This document shows positions 55,234 through 64,000 of a stretch of DNA of 64,000 nt, piece after piece; position 1 is the stretch's first letter, and each line of letters starts with the position of its first letter. Source of the DNA: Cannabis sativa (lineage: Eukaryota > Streptophyta > Magnoliopsida > Rosales > Cannabaceae); the NCBI RefSeq assembly GCF_029168945.1, contig NC_083602.1, positions 71,382,600 to 71,446,599 of the forward strand, read 5' to 3'. The position numbers were made by a program, and so were the translations under genes. The notes under the pieces were generated by a model that worked only from the letters and a program-made list of their open reading frames with translations, was not told where the DNA came from and made no database searches.

Positions 55234-55698
55234 TTGCATGTTTGTTGGAATTCTAAAGAGACTAGGGGTGGACTACTTTATAGTCGAAAGGATGATAAAG
55301 TGTATGTTTCTACAAACGCCACTTTCCTTGAAGATGACTATAATAAGAATTTCAAACCACAAAGTAAAGTAGTATTGGAGGAAATGCTTGCAGATATCAG
55401 TCCTTCTAATGTTCCATCCTCTTCTACTCAGGTAGAGGATAATCCCACTTCCTCGGTTGAACCTTTACAAGTTGATACAACTGAGAAAACTGCCACTAAA
55501 GTTCCCGTTCAGAAGATCACTGCTCCTCGTCGTAGTGGGATGGTTTTTACTAAACCATCTCGTTATGGCTTGGATGGAGAAATCAATATGGTCATTGGTG
55601 ACGGTATTGATGATGACCCATTAACCTATAAACAGGTAATGGAAAGTCCAGAACGGAAACGATGGTCAGCCGACATGGATTCAGAAATGGATCCATGA
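55234..55698 (+). pseudogene. pol: Copia linker between integrase and RT
   Basis: Reads DDKVYVSTNATFLEDDYN, a variable Ser/Thr/Pro-rich tract, RRSGM and the RT entry DPLTYKQVMESPERKRW, then a frameshift near 55690 ends it at TGA. It precedes RT in all Ty1/copia polyproteins. Confidence 0.8.
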
Positions 55699-56825
55699 AA
55701 AAGAACAAAGTCTGGGAATATGTAGATGCACCTGATGACTATCATCCAATCGAATGTAAGTGGGTCTACAAGAAGAAAAGAGGCTCTGGAGGCGAAGTCA
55801 AAACTTTCAAAGCTAGACTGGTCGCCAAGGGTTACACCCAAAGAGAAGGTGTGGACTATGAGGAAACTTTTAGTCCGGTCGCCATGCTCAAATCCATCCG
55901 AATTCTTCTCTCCATCGCAGCCGCTTTCAATTATGAAATCTGGCAAATGGATGTCAAGATAGCCTTCCTTAATGGAATTCTTGAAGAAATCATCTATATG
56001 GAGCAACCAGAAGGCTATGTTCTTCCAGGGCAGGAAAATAAAGTTTGCAAACTCAATAGGTCCATTTATGGGCTTAAGCAAGCTTCTCGCTCCTGGAACA
56101 AAAGGTTTGATGAAATCATCAAGACCTACGGCTTTCTTCAGAATGAAGATGAACCTTGTGTTTACCAACTCAAGGAAAACCAAGTGGTAGTATTCCTGGT
56201 CCTTTATGTTGATGACATTTTGATCATTGGCAACAATATCAAGAAAATGACTGACATCAAGGAATGGCTAGACACTCAATTCGAAATGAAAGATTTGGGT
56301 GAAGCTGCCTATGTTCTCGGTATTCAGATTATCAGAAACCGAAAGAACAAATTCCTTGCTGTCTCTCAAACTACTCACATTGATAAGGTTTTAGAGAGAT
56401 TCTCAATGACCAATACCAAAGGGGCGACTATGACTTCTAGATATGGTATATGCCTATCTAAGGAGCAGTGTCCCACTGATCCTCAAGAGATAGAGGACAT
56501 GCGAAGGGTTCCTTATGCTTCTGCAGTTGGGAGTCTAATGTATGCAATGTTATGCACTATACATGACATCTGTTATGCAGTAGGAATCATGAGCAGGTAT
56601 CAGACAAATCCAGGACAAGAGCATTGGAGTGCTGTCAAGCATATCTTGAAGTACTTGAAAAGTATAAGGAAATTCGTGTTAGTCTACAAGGGTGGTGCTT
56701 TAAATCCCGTAGGCTATACCGATTCAAATTTCCAAGCATGTCTTGATGACAAGAAATCTACATCTGGGATGGTGTTTACTCTTGGGGTGGAGCAGTCGTT
56801 TGGGGAAGTGTTAAATAAACCGTGA
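55662..56825 (+). pseudogene. pol: Copia reverse transcriptase, mostly intact
   Basis: One 387-codon frame with KWVYKKKRG, KARLVAKGYTQREGVDYEETFSPVA (around residues 50-75), QMDVKIAFLNG (D97 catalytic; K99 instead of the usual T), YGLKQASRSW and YVDD at 182-185. Then comes the RNase H start (YTDSNFQACLDDKKSTSG). It ends at a frameshift at 56815. The RT core looks complete; the lineage resembles Tork/Angela by its MSRYQTNPGQEHW region. Confidence 0.88.
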
Positions 56826-57180
56826 TTTCAGACTCTACCATGGAGGCTGAATACATAGCTGCTGCAGAGGCTACAAAAGAACTTGTCTGGCTGAGAAAGT
56901 TCTTCACTGGACTCGGTGTCGTCCCTGGAATGGAAAAACCATTGGTTTTACTTTGTGATAACACTAGAGCAATAGCCAACAGTAAGGAGCCTTGAAGCCA
57001 CGAGAGAAGCAAGCATATAGAAAGGAAGTTTCACATCATCATACTATGTGACAAGAGGGGATGTACTGGTGGAAAAAGTGGACACAGAGGACAACCTAGC
57101 TGATCCGTTCACCAAAGTCTTGGCAGGAACTGCATTTGAAAAGCACCATCCGAATTTAGGATTAATTGAAATGTGCTGAT
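56826..57180 (+). pseudogene. pol: Copia RNase H end, broken
   Basis: In the restored order the pieces read STMEAEYIAAAEATKELVW, LLCDNTRAIANSKEP, HERSKHIERKFH and a terminal LADPFTKVLAGTAFEKH before TGA 57178-57180. TGA at about 56994 and at least one indel near 57040 break the frame. Confidence 0.8.
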
Positions 57181-57196
57181 TAGTTTTATATTAGTG

Positions 57197-57208
57197 CAAG
57201 TGGGAGTT
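57197..57208 (+). other. Polypurine tract of element G
   Basis: CAAGTGGGAGTT immediately before the LTR, the same as in element B (32116-32127). Confidence 0.75.
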
Positions 57209-59076
57209 TATTGGGTTTTATGCCCTAAATAAAACTCTGTTTCAATGTAATCTCTATTATTCAAATATCAATAAAGAAACAGAAGTATTTTCATCACTCA
57301 TTTGTGTGTCATTTGGTTCATGTTATCATTTACTTGTTTATTTGATTTATAAATTCATCCAAACCCTTATCACATTTATGTTCTCGTTTATTCTGTCGTC
57401 AGCACAGTGAAAAGTAATCAAGATTATGTGGTTAAATAGATATTCCTGGATTTATCAGTACACAGAGGGTTTAACTGATATGACAATCTACAACATAGTT
57501 TACTTGCACCTTGGATAAGTGCTATGTCCTTTCCAGGGCATTGGTTAAAGTAAAGTTTGGGTTGGATGCATGGAGTATGCATCGGAAGGGACCGATATTG
57601 AACTTTGATTCAGATATATTAAACTTACCGTAATATCTATTCAATTTAATATCACCTAGTTGATCCTATATCAAATTATCTTAATCCTGGTATGGTTAGG
57701 TTCAATCTCAGGAGTATTACACATGTTCTTTGATTTGTTAATTAAGCCTAATTTTGGGTCAGGGTGATACGTACATTTCGGGAACATGGTAGTGCAATTG
57801 AGTGGGAGCGCTAAACATAGATATGAAATCTATAGCTTCTATCTAGCAAATAGAAGTGAAATGATGATTTCCTTCGAGCTTGGCTAAACAGAGATAAATG
57901 GTTGAGTACTCATTTCAGTTCGCTGAAATATCATTTATACGGGGCTAAGTGTTTTAAGGATAAAATACACTGAAGGGTGTAACGGTAATTTAATCCCTAT
58001 ACAATGTAAATCATCTATAGAGGACCATTGATCAAATTGGGATTATAACAATGGATAATTGATAGCGTATCTATATGGTGGAACATATAGAGTGTTCTAT
58101 ATAATTGAGAGTGCAATTCTAAGTTCTATGCGTGGATGCATCAAGGAATTAATAAGTCAGTGAATTTACTTGTCAAGTTCTTGGTCTGCTTATTGGAAGC
58201 TCGGATATATAGGCCCATGGTCCCCATACTAGGTGAGACAATACTACTTGTAAGACTCAGTTAATTGATTTTCATTAATCAATTATAATTCTAAAATTAG
58301 ACTATGTCTACTTTGTGAATTTTCACTAAGCAAGGGCTAAATTGTGAAGAAAAAGTTTCTAGGGTACATTTGTTAATTAAGAGACTTTGGTTAGTCTAAT
58401 TAATAAATATATTAAAGACATTATTATTTAATAATTAATTTTTAGTTATTAAACAATTGGAATTGGCATTTTAGTGGTTAAATTGGAAAATTGGCGTTTT
58501 TGAGAAAATCAGATGGAAAAATGACAAAATGGCAAAATGGGACCCATTATCCACATCATGGCCGGCCACTATGCAAGGGTTTTACCATTTATTTTTTCAT
58601 TATTTTAATGCCAAATAAATCTAACCTAACCCTAGGTGGTTGACTATAAATAGGTAGTGATGACTTCAGGAAAAAGATGATGCATCCTATACCTTCAAAG
58701 AAAAACTAAGTGTCTTCTCTCCTTAACCTAGCTTCCACTCCTCCTCTCTCTTCTTCACCATAGAAACCGAACCCTTGAGTGATAAAGTGAGTGCCCACAC
58801 ACATCAAGTGGTACCTCAATCATATTGTGGAAGATCGTGAAGAATCCAGATTCAACAGAAGGACATTCGGGCTCAGATCTTGGTGATACTTTGCGACAGA
58901 AAGGATACAAGGATTAGAGATCTGAGTGGAAGGAGACATTATATTCCACTGCAACCACTGTAATGTTTCTCATACTTTATATATGTTTATATAATATCAT
59001 TTTAGAAGTTCATATTTAGGATGTTAAACAACATACCTATTAGTAAATCTAATATGCTGGTAAAATATTTCCAACA
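57209..59076 (+). mobile_element. 3' LTR of element G
   Basis: 1868 bp. The first bases read TATTGGGTTTTATGCCC, a G-to-A change of the terminal TG, and it ends TTTCCAACA. GGCCGGCC at 58560, TATAAATA at 58645. Confidence 0.9.
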
Positions 59077-61201
59077 GCTCATGCCCAGCAAAGGCCTTTG
59101 TTGCCTTTGCACTCGCACTTTAAGAATGTGGCAGACTTCTTCTGCCTTTGCCCGACCCAGTTCACCCCCAAGGGCATTAAGTATCTGTCTGCCCTCTTCG
59201 TCCTTTATGCCTCCTAGAAGTGGGATATGCCTTCTCCCCACGAGGTTAGCTGGTTCTTTGATTTGAAGTCCACCACAAAGCAAGGCAGGTCGGGGTACTT
59301 CTATTTTTCTCAACCAAACTTCAAGTGGTTGACGGGCACTGAGATTTGGCCATCAGCAAAATTGGGCCTTTTGTTGATGAGTACTTCATGGTGGATGGTG
59401 CGGGCATCACCCATACTCGGTTCCAGCAGATTCCAACATATCACCACCCTCCCCTCACTCTTACTCTTAGGGATAGAGCTCAAGAGCTTACTCAGCTATC
59501 GGGGGATGACCGGAATATCATCCAGTTGACCTCCGAGGACAACTTTGTGAAGTACAAGCTTTATCCGAAGGATTTCATTCCTAAGCTAGTGAAGGGGAGG
59601 AAGAGGAAATCTGGTGCTGGACAGGCTGAACGAGCTTATCAGGAGGATGAGCTGATTCAACTGAAGCACGAGGCTAAGCTGAAAGGAGGTGTAACGGCCA
59701 AGCAATATACTCAGGAGCCCTTGAATCCTGAAGATGAGGCTGAGAAAGAGCAGGTGACTCCGCTCAAAAGGAGGAAGAAACTTCCGGCCCAGCCTAGGCC
59801 TATTGAACAGGCAATTTGCATTAGGGAGCCCAGTTCGCCTGCTTGACTGCCTTCTCCCGTGCTCGGAAAAGGGAAAGCTGTTATGTCTGAGATAAGAGGC
59901 TTGTCAAGTGATGACGGACTTTCGAGTCTTGCTCGGGCAATCGTTTTGCAGACTACTCCGTCTTGTTTTTAATCTTCTTGACTATTATGCTTTATGCTTC
60001 TGATGTCTGTTTTCTCTAACCATGTTGTTTTTGTTTCACGCATACATGTCTCAAAAGATGCCTGATGCTCTGAAGAAGAGAATTGGTGGAAGCTCCAGCA
60101 CATCTCCTCCGGCCAAGAAATCGAGAGGCAGTGAGGGGACCCCTTCCAAGGAAAAGGCGCCTGCCGGGGAGGTTATCGACCTTTCTGAGGAACTAACTAT
60201 TGCAAACCCCTCCACTACAAAAGTTGCTAAGTCCAAGAATTCTCGAGGAGGAAGTTCGGGCAGGTTTGAGCAACCAAAAGGTGGATCCGAGCTGATCAAG
60301 GGTGGATTCGAGCAGATGCGGGCTCCTACTCCTCCTTTGCAAGGGCTTCCACAAGCTAAGAAAGGCAAGGAGATGCTCGCCCGCTACATAAACCGGTTGG
60401 TTCCTGATGTTAGTGAGCAACTGACCGGTGTTGACAACGACTCTTCTTTGGAGCTGCTGAAGGGAGGAGTCTTGAAGGAATTCACAAGGGTAAGTTTTTC
60501 GTGACAGTTTCCTTTAATCCTCTTTACTTGGCTTGGATTCTAAAGTTTTTTCTCTGCACAGGCTGGTCTGAAGTTGGCTTACACATTCTCCCGGGCTAAG
60601 TCTGCTGCTTCCAAGAATGCGACTCTGTCCAACACCATGAGGCCGGAGGTGGAATTGGCCAGGAAGGAAGCTGATGACGCCAGGGTGGAACTTGGAGCTG
60701 TTCGGATGGAGCTAGGTGAAGTCAACAAGAAGCTTTTTACTGCTCAGAAGAAAATAACCGAGTTGACTAAGGATCAAGGCTTCTAACCGACTTGAAGAGA
60801 CCATGAAGACCTTATCTGCAGAAGTGAACAACCTTCAACATGAAAGAACATCCGTTCGAGCACTCCTTCGTCGGCTTGAAGAGGAGAAGAAGTTTAAGGA
60901 GGAGGAGCTTACGGCGGAGGTGACGAGGCTGAGAGAAAAAGTCCATGCCTTAGAGATAGCCGGTCTCGAGCTCTTTTATGACTTCTGGAAGGCTAACCCT
61001 CAGGCCAACTTTGATTACTTGGGTGAAGCCAAAGATATGTATCTCAAGTTCTGTGCTTCCCAAGTGGTTTATGGTGAAACTGAGGCGGTTGCTTCTACCT
61101 CCGGCCAAAATACTGATACAGCTCCCATTCAAACAACAGATCCTCCAGCTCCTACTAGCCCAGAAGATCCAAACCAAGAGCTTGGGACTCCAGCTATTTA
61201 A
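59077..61201 (+). pseudogene. Extra ORF of a Tat-type element, antisense to its pol, with intron
   Basis: The plus strand encodes a protein opposite to the pol at 61885-64000. Part 1 (59077-59972) has KGIKYLSALFVLYA and a PSPHEVSWFFDLK region like the putative gypsy-type transposon domain (PF04195-like), then a Lys/Glu-rich tail; stops lie at about 59218 and 59845 and a frame change near 59340. Part 2 (60022-60489) is basic and Ser/Gly-rich, ending KEFTR. A 72-bp intron follows, then part 3 (60562-61201), a coiled coil (ELARKEADDARVELGAVRMEL), with a one-base slip near 60785. Part 3 ends at TAA 61199. The 5' end is cut by element G. Extra ORFs of this kind, some antisense, are known in Tat elements. 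Confidence 0.75.
60490..60561 (+). other. Intron within the antisense extra ORF
   Basis: GTAAGTTTTT...TCTCTGCACAG, 72 bp, phase 0. The exon before ends ACAAGG and the one after begins GCTGGT. The intron holds in-frame TGA, so unspliced reading stops, while splicing joins two frames that clearly belong together. Confidence 0.7.
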
Positions 61202-61884
61202 ATACTTCTTCTTTTATCCTTCTTTTTTTTATATATATCTTATTCGGCCATAAGGCCTTTTTTAAGACATCATGACCGGCCAAGCGGTCTTTAAACTTGG
61301 AATTATTTTTCATTTTACAGAAAACGGGCTGATTGGTTAGCTTTTAATCCCGGTATTACGTGCTTTTGTTATATTTAATGGATTTCATTCTCTGTTTATA
61401 ATCATCGTGCAATTGTGGTTGTTTTACCTTTACCGAATGCTTTGTATAGGTATAGGTGCCCCCTAAGTGACCGAGCAGACTTATGACCCTTGTTCACTTG
61501 TTTCTTACAAGTATACTTTTTTATCTGTTCAGGATTTTGGGTTCGACCAAACCTTTTATGAGCACTGGATGATAAATTAGCAACATGTTAATAATTTCGA
61601 CTCAATTTGAATTTTGAAATTAACATCTTTATTCATTTATTGATCGAAAATGTGTTTGTTACCGTAGTAACTTACATCACAGCTATTTGATCTAATCTGA
61701 TCATTTAGCTTAACATGAAATAAAACAAATTGCAAAAATAAGAAATTGTACTTTAAATGGTGGTCATCCGACCTACGTACTTTTTTTCTTTTATCGAAAC
61801 CTTTGAGCGTAGTCCGCCGAGCAGGCCATTCACTTAAAAGTAAATGTTCATTCAGTACTTAGTGTGGTCGTCCGACCTGGTACT
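61202..61884. other. Spacer between extra ORF and pol of the Tat element
   Basis: Convergent non-coding region between the plus-strand extra ORF and the minus-strand pol end. CGGCCATAAGGCC and CGGCCAAGCGGTC (61255-61290) are two similar near-palindromes. No LTR or terminator identified. Confidence 0.5.
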
Positions 61885-62743
61885 TTATTGGTAGTATTTT
61901 CTTAAATGTTCCTCATTCCAATACTGTGGTACAAGAATGAGTTGCATTTTTTCATCATACTTACCTAATTTGTATGCTCCGAATTCGAGAACTTCGACCA
62001 CTTGATATGGTCCCTCCCAGTTAGGTCCAAGTACACCTGCCGTACTGTCTTTGGTGTTTAAAAATATTCTTCTTCGGACCATATCCCCCGTGAAGAATCT
62101 CTAAGCCTTCACTTGTTTGTTGAAATATCGAGCTACTTTTTGTTGACGGGCCATCAACTTCAAGTTTGTAGTGGCTCGTCTCTCTTCAATTTCATCAAGT
62201 GATTCGGCCAAGAGTACGTGATTGGTATCTTGGTTGTACATCAATCTTCTGTGGGATGGTGGCTCGAGTTCTACAGGCAGCATAGCTTCATATCCATACG
62301 CCATAACGAATGGTGTCTGTCCGGTTGCTGTTTTCTCAGTTGTCTGATATGACCATAAAACTTCAGGAAGTTTTTCTAGCCAATTTCCTTTGGCATCGTC
62401 GAGTTTTTTCTTCAGTGTATCCTTCAAGGTCTTGTTGACTGCTTCAACTTGACCATTCGCTTGAGGATGCTCCACTACGGAGAAACTTTTGATGATACCA
62501 TGGTTCGCACAAAAGTCAGTGAAGGATTGGCTGTCGAACTGCTTGCCATTATCTGAAACTATTTTGTACGGTAGTCCAAACCGGCAGATTATGTTCTTCA
62601 TAATAAAGTGTTGAACTTTCTTTGATGTAATGGTTGTGAGTGGTTTGGCTTCCGTCCACTTAGTGAAGTAATCAACCGCTGCCACTGCATACTGCACTCC
62701 TCCTTTGCCTTTGGGTAATTCTCCGATCACGTCAATTCCTTAA
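61885..62743 (-). pseudogene. pol: Tat integrase core and C-terminus, one internal stop
   Basis: It includes GIDVIG (first catalytic D) just upstream of the open frame. In the 209-codon frame from 62730: SDNGKQF with D60 and GQVEAVNK with E96, exactly 35 residues apart. TAG at 62103-62101 separates it from the C-terminal part (GPNWEGPYQVVE, the GPY/F module, and HLRKYYQ) in the same frame. An upstream TAA lies at about 62741. Few lesions, so decay is fairly recent. Confidence 0.88.
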
Positions 62744-63250
62744 ATTGCAAAGGGCCACAGACTCTGCATCTGAGTTAACTCGTTAGGTGGAGCTCGAGGT
62801 ATCTTTGAAAATCTCTTGCATTTGTCACATTTCTTAACATAGGCTTTTTAATCTTCAATCATCGTTGGCCAGAAGTAACCTTGCCTTAGAATTTTCTTAG
62901 ATAAACTTTGCCCGGCGGCATGATTTCCACAAAATCCGTTGTGCACCTCAGATAGGAGTCGTGCAGCTTCTTCTTAAGTAACACATTTGAGCAATGGCAT
63001 CAAGAATCCTCTTATGTACATAATTCCCTCTACTATGATATACCGTGCAACCTTCCTTCTCATTTTTTGAGCTTCATTCCAATTATCTGGGAGTTTTCCA
63101 GTGTTGCGGTAGGCGGCTATCGGTGTCATCCAGTTTGGGGAAGTATCAATCATTTCAATTTCTTTCGTGCCAGTGATACTAGGCTCTTCGAGGAACTAGT
63201 TAGGAACCAAGTTCGCCTTATCACTTACATTACTGCTTGCCAACCGAGCT
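62744..63250 (-). pseudogene. pol: Tat integrase N-terminal zinc finger region
   Basis: On the minus strand it reads [16 protein letters not shown], then YFWPTMIED and CDKCKRF, i.e. the H-H-C-C zinc finger of Ty3 integrases. Stops occur at about 62850, 62976 and 63198. Confidence 0.75.
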
Positions 63251-64000
63251 AGCGCGTCTGCAGTTATGTTTTCTTCCCTTGGAATTTTCTGAGACCGTAG
63301 CTTTTGAATTGTGCGAGCAGGTCATGTATTTTGCTCAAATACGCTATCATCTTTTCTCCCTAAGCTTTGTATTCTCCGGATACATGGTTTACCACTAGCT
63401 GTGAATCACTGCAGATCTCAATGTGTTCGGCTTTCATCTCCTGGGCTAGTTTTAGGCCAGCAATTAGAGCTTCATACTCGGCTTCGTTATTAGATGCTTT
63501 AAATCCAAACTTGACTGCAGTGTGCAGGTGTTGCCCCCCAGGCGTGACAAGGGCAATTCCTGCACCAGATAGTTGATCTGTAGCTGCCCGTCTACATGTA
63601 GTTTCCAGGTCGGCTTATCTTTACTATTACTTGACTGAGGTGTTTGTACCGGCTCGGAGTTGGAAAGTAATTTCGTATTGGCCCAAATCCACCGCCCACA
63701 TGAGTAGCCATTAGAGACATCTGGCTTTTCCAACATTTGGCGTAATGGTTGGTCAGTGTACACCCTAACAGGATGAGCTTGAAAATAAGGCCTTAACTTT
63801 CTTGTTGCTAGAATAAGGCAGTAAGTGATTTTCTCTATCAATGGGTATCAGCCTTCGGCCTCAATGAGTCTTTTACTGATGTAATAGACTGGGTGTTGTA
63901 TGTTGTTCTCTTCTCTGATTAGCACGACACTTATAGCATGTTCCGTGACAGCTAAGTATATTCCAAGTTCTTCTCCGTCCAGAGGTTTTGAGAGTACGGG
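63251..64000 (-). pseudogene. pol: Tat RT end, RNase H and second RNase H domain
   Basis: ATRKLRPYFQAHPVRVYTDQPLRQ is the RT/RNase H connection. After a frame change comes WKLHVDG, then NNEAEYEALIAGLKLAQEM, ICSDSQLVVNH and KMIAYLSKI, an archaeal-type RNase H with its D/E/D residues. This second RNase H characterises the Tat lineage. Frameshifts occur near 63545 and 63690. Confidence 0.8.

Larger units (their letters stand above)
51274..59076 (+). mobile_element. Element G: 5'-truncated copia of the A/B family
   Basis: Similarity to A and B starts abruptly at TTGCAGGAGTATGTG (A 13136, B 21368) and runs through leader, protease, integrase, RT, RNase H and a 3' LTR (57209-59076). The 5' LTR, PBS and first kilobase of leader are missing. 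Pol is far better preserved than in A or B. It abuts the extra ORF of a Tat element at 59077, so it probably inserted there and later lost its left part. Confidence 0.88.
61885..64000 (-). mobile_element. Tat-type Ty3/gypsy element, pol 3' half
   Basis: Read leftward from the right edge: RT end, RNase H, a second RNase H-like domain, integrase zinc finger, integrase core and C-terminus. The tandem RNase H arrangement and integrase type are those of the Tat lineage. The element continues off the window to the right; on the left its 3' end is interrupted by element G. Confidence 0.82.

Noticed and set aside
55626..56183. Minus-strand 185-codon ORF
   Set aside because: Mirror of the G reverse transcriptase frame; no independent evidence.
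60051..60420. Minus-strand ORFs in the Tat region
   Set aside because: The plus-strand frame has the intron and protein similarity; the minus frames are shadows.

Overview
The window is repeat-dense nuclear DNA from a flowering plant, probably a eudicot. The family could be Cannabaceae or similar, but the sequence does not prove it. I found no intact host gene. Nearly everything recognisable is retrotransposon: Ty1/copia, Ty3/gypsy (Tekay-like chromovirus and Tat-like), one L1-type LINE and a small inverted-repeat DNA element. They are stacked inside each other, and the insertion boundaries can be read directly from LTR ends, target-site duplications (TSDs) and host-element reading frames.

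Layout. 1-4254: the 5' end (leader and a 2.8-kb LTR) of a minus-strand Ty3-type element F, inserted in the reverse transcriptase of a plus-strand Tekay-like chromovirus E (4255-8917). E itself sits in an LTR of a copia family whose 3' part is 8918-9635. From about 9690 to 42782 runs one plus-strand LINE, broken twice. The first break (10189-36384) is copia element A. Its 3' LTR is split by sister copia element B (18380-34020, TSD ATATG), and B's interior is split by a Sirevirus deletion derivative C (26376-31912, TSD CAGTA), so the nest is four deep: LINE, A, B, C. The second break (37153-42351, TSD ATTAG) is minus-strand copia element D, with identical LTRs and a nearly intact gag-pol; it is the youngest insertion seen. 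42783-46800 is AT-rich and holds one MITE-like element. 46948 to about 50000 is the 5' end (LTR, primer-binding site, gag relic) of a decayed Ty3 element H. 51274-59076 is a 5'-truncated copy G of the A/B copia family and carries the family's best-preserved pol. 59077-64000 is a minus-strand Tat-type element: pol on the minus strand and, beyond it, an extra ORF on the plus strand with a clean small intron.

How the parts relate. A, B and G share a 1.87-1.90 kb LTR, a PBS for initiator Met-tRNA and a very long AT-rich leader where gag should be, so the family looks gag-less. B's 3' end was enlarged by unequal crossing-over (34021-35802), and A's 3' LTR was later repaired with an inverted 43-bp filler copied from the family's own leader. 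The most unusual structural signal is an array of short hairpins in F's LTR (2111-2523) whose arms change together from copy to copy, so that pairing is kept.
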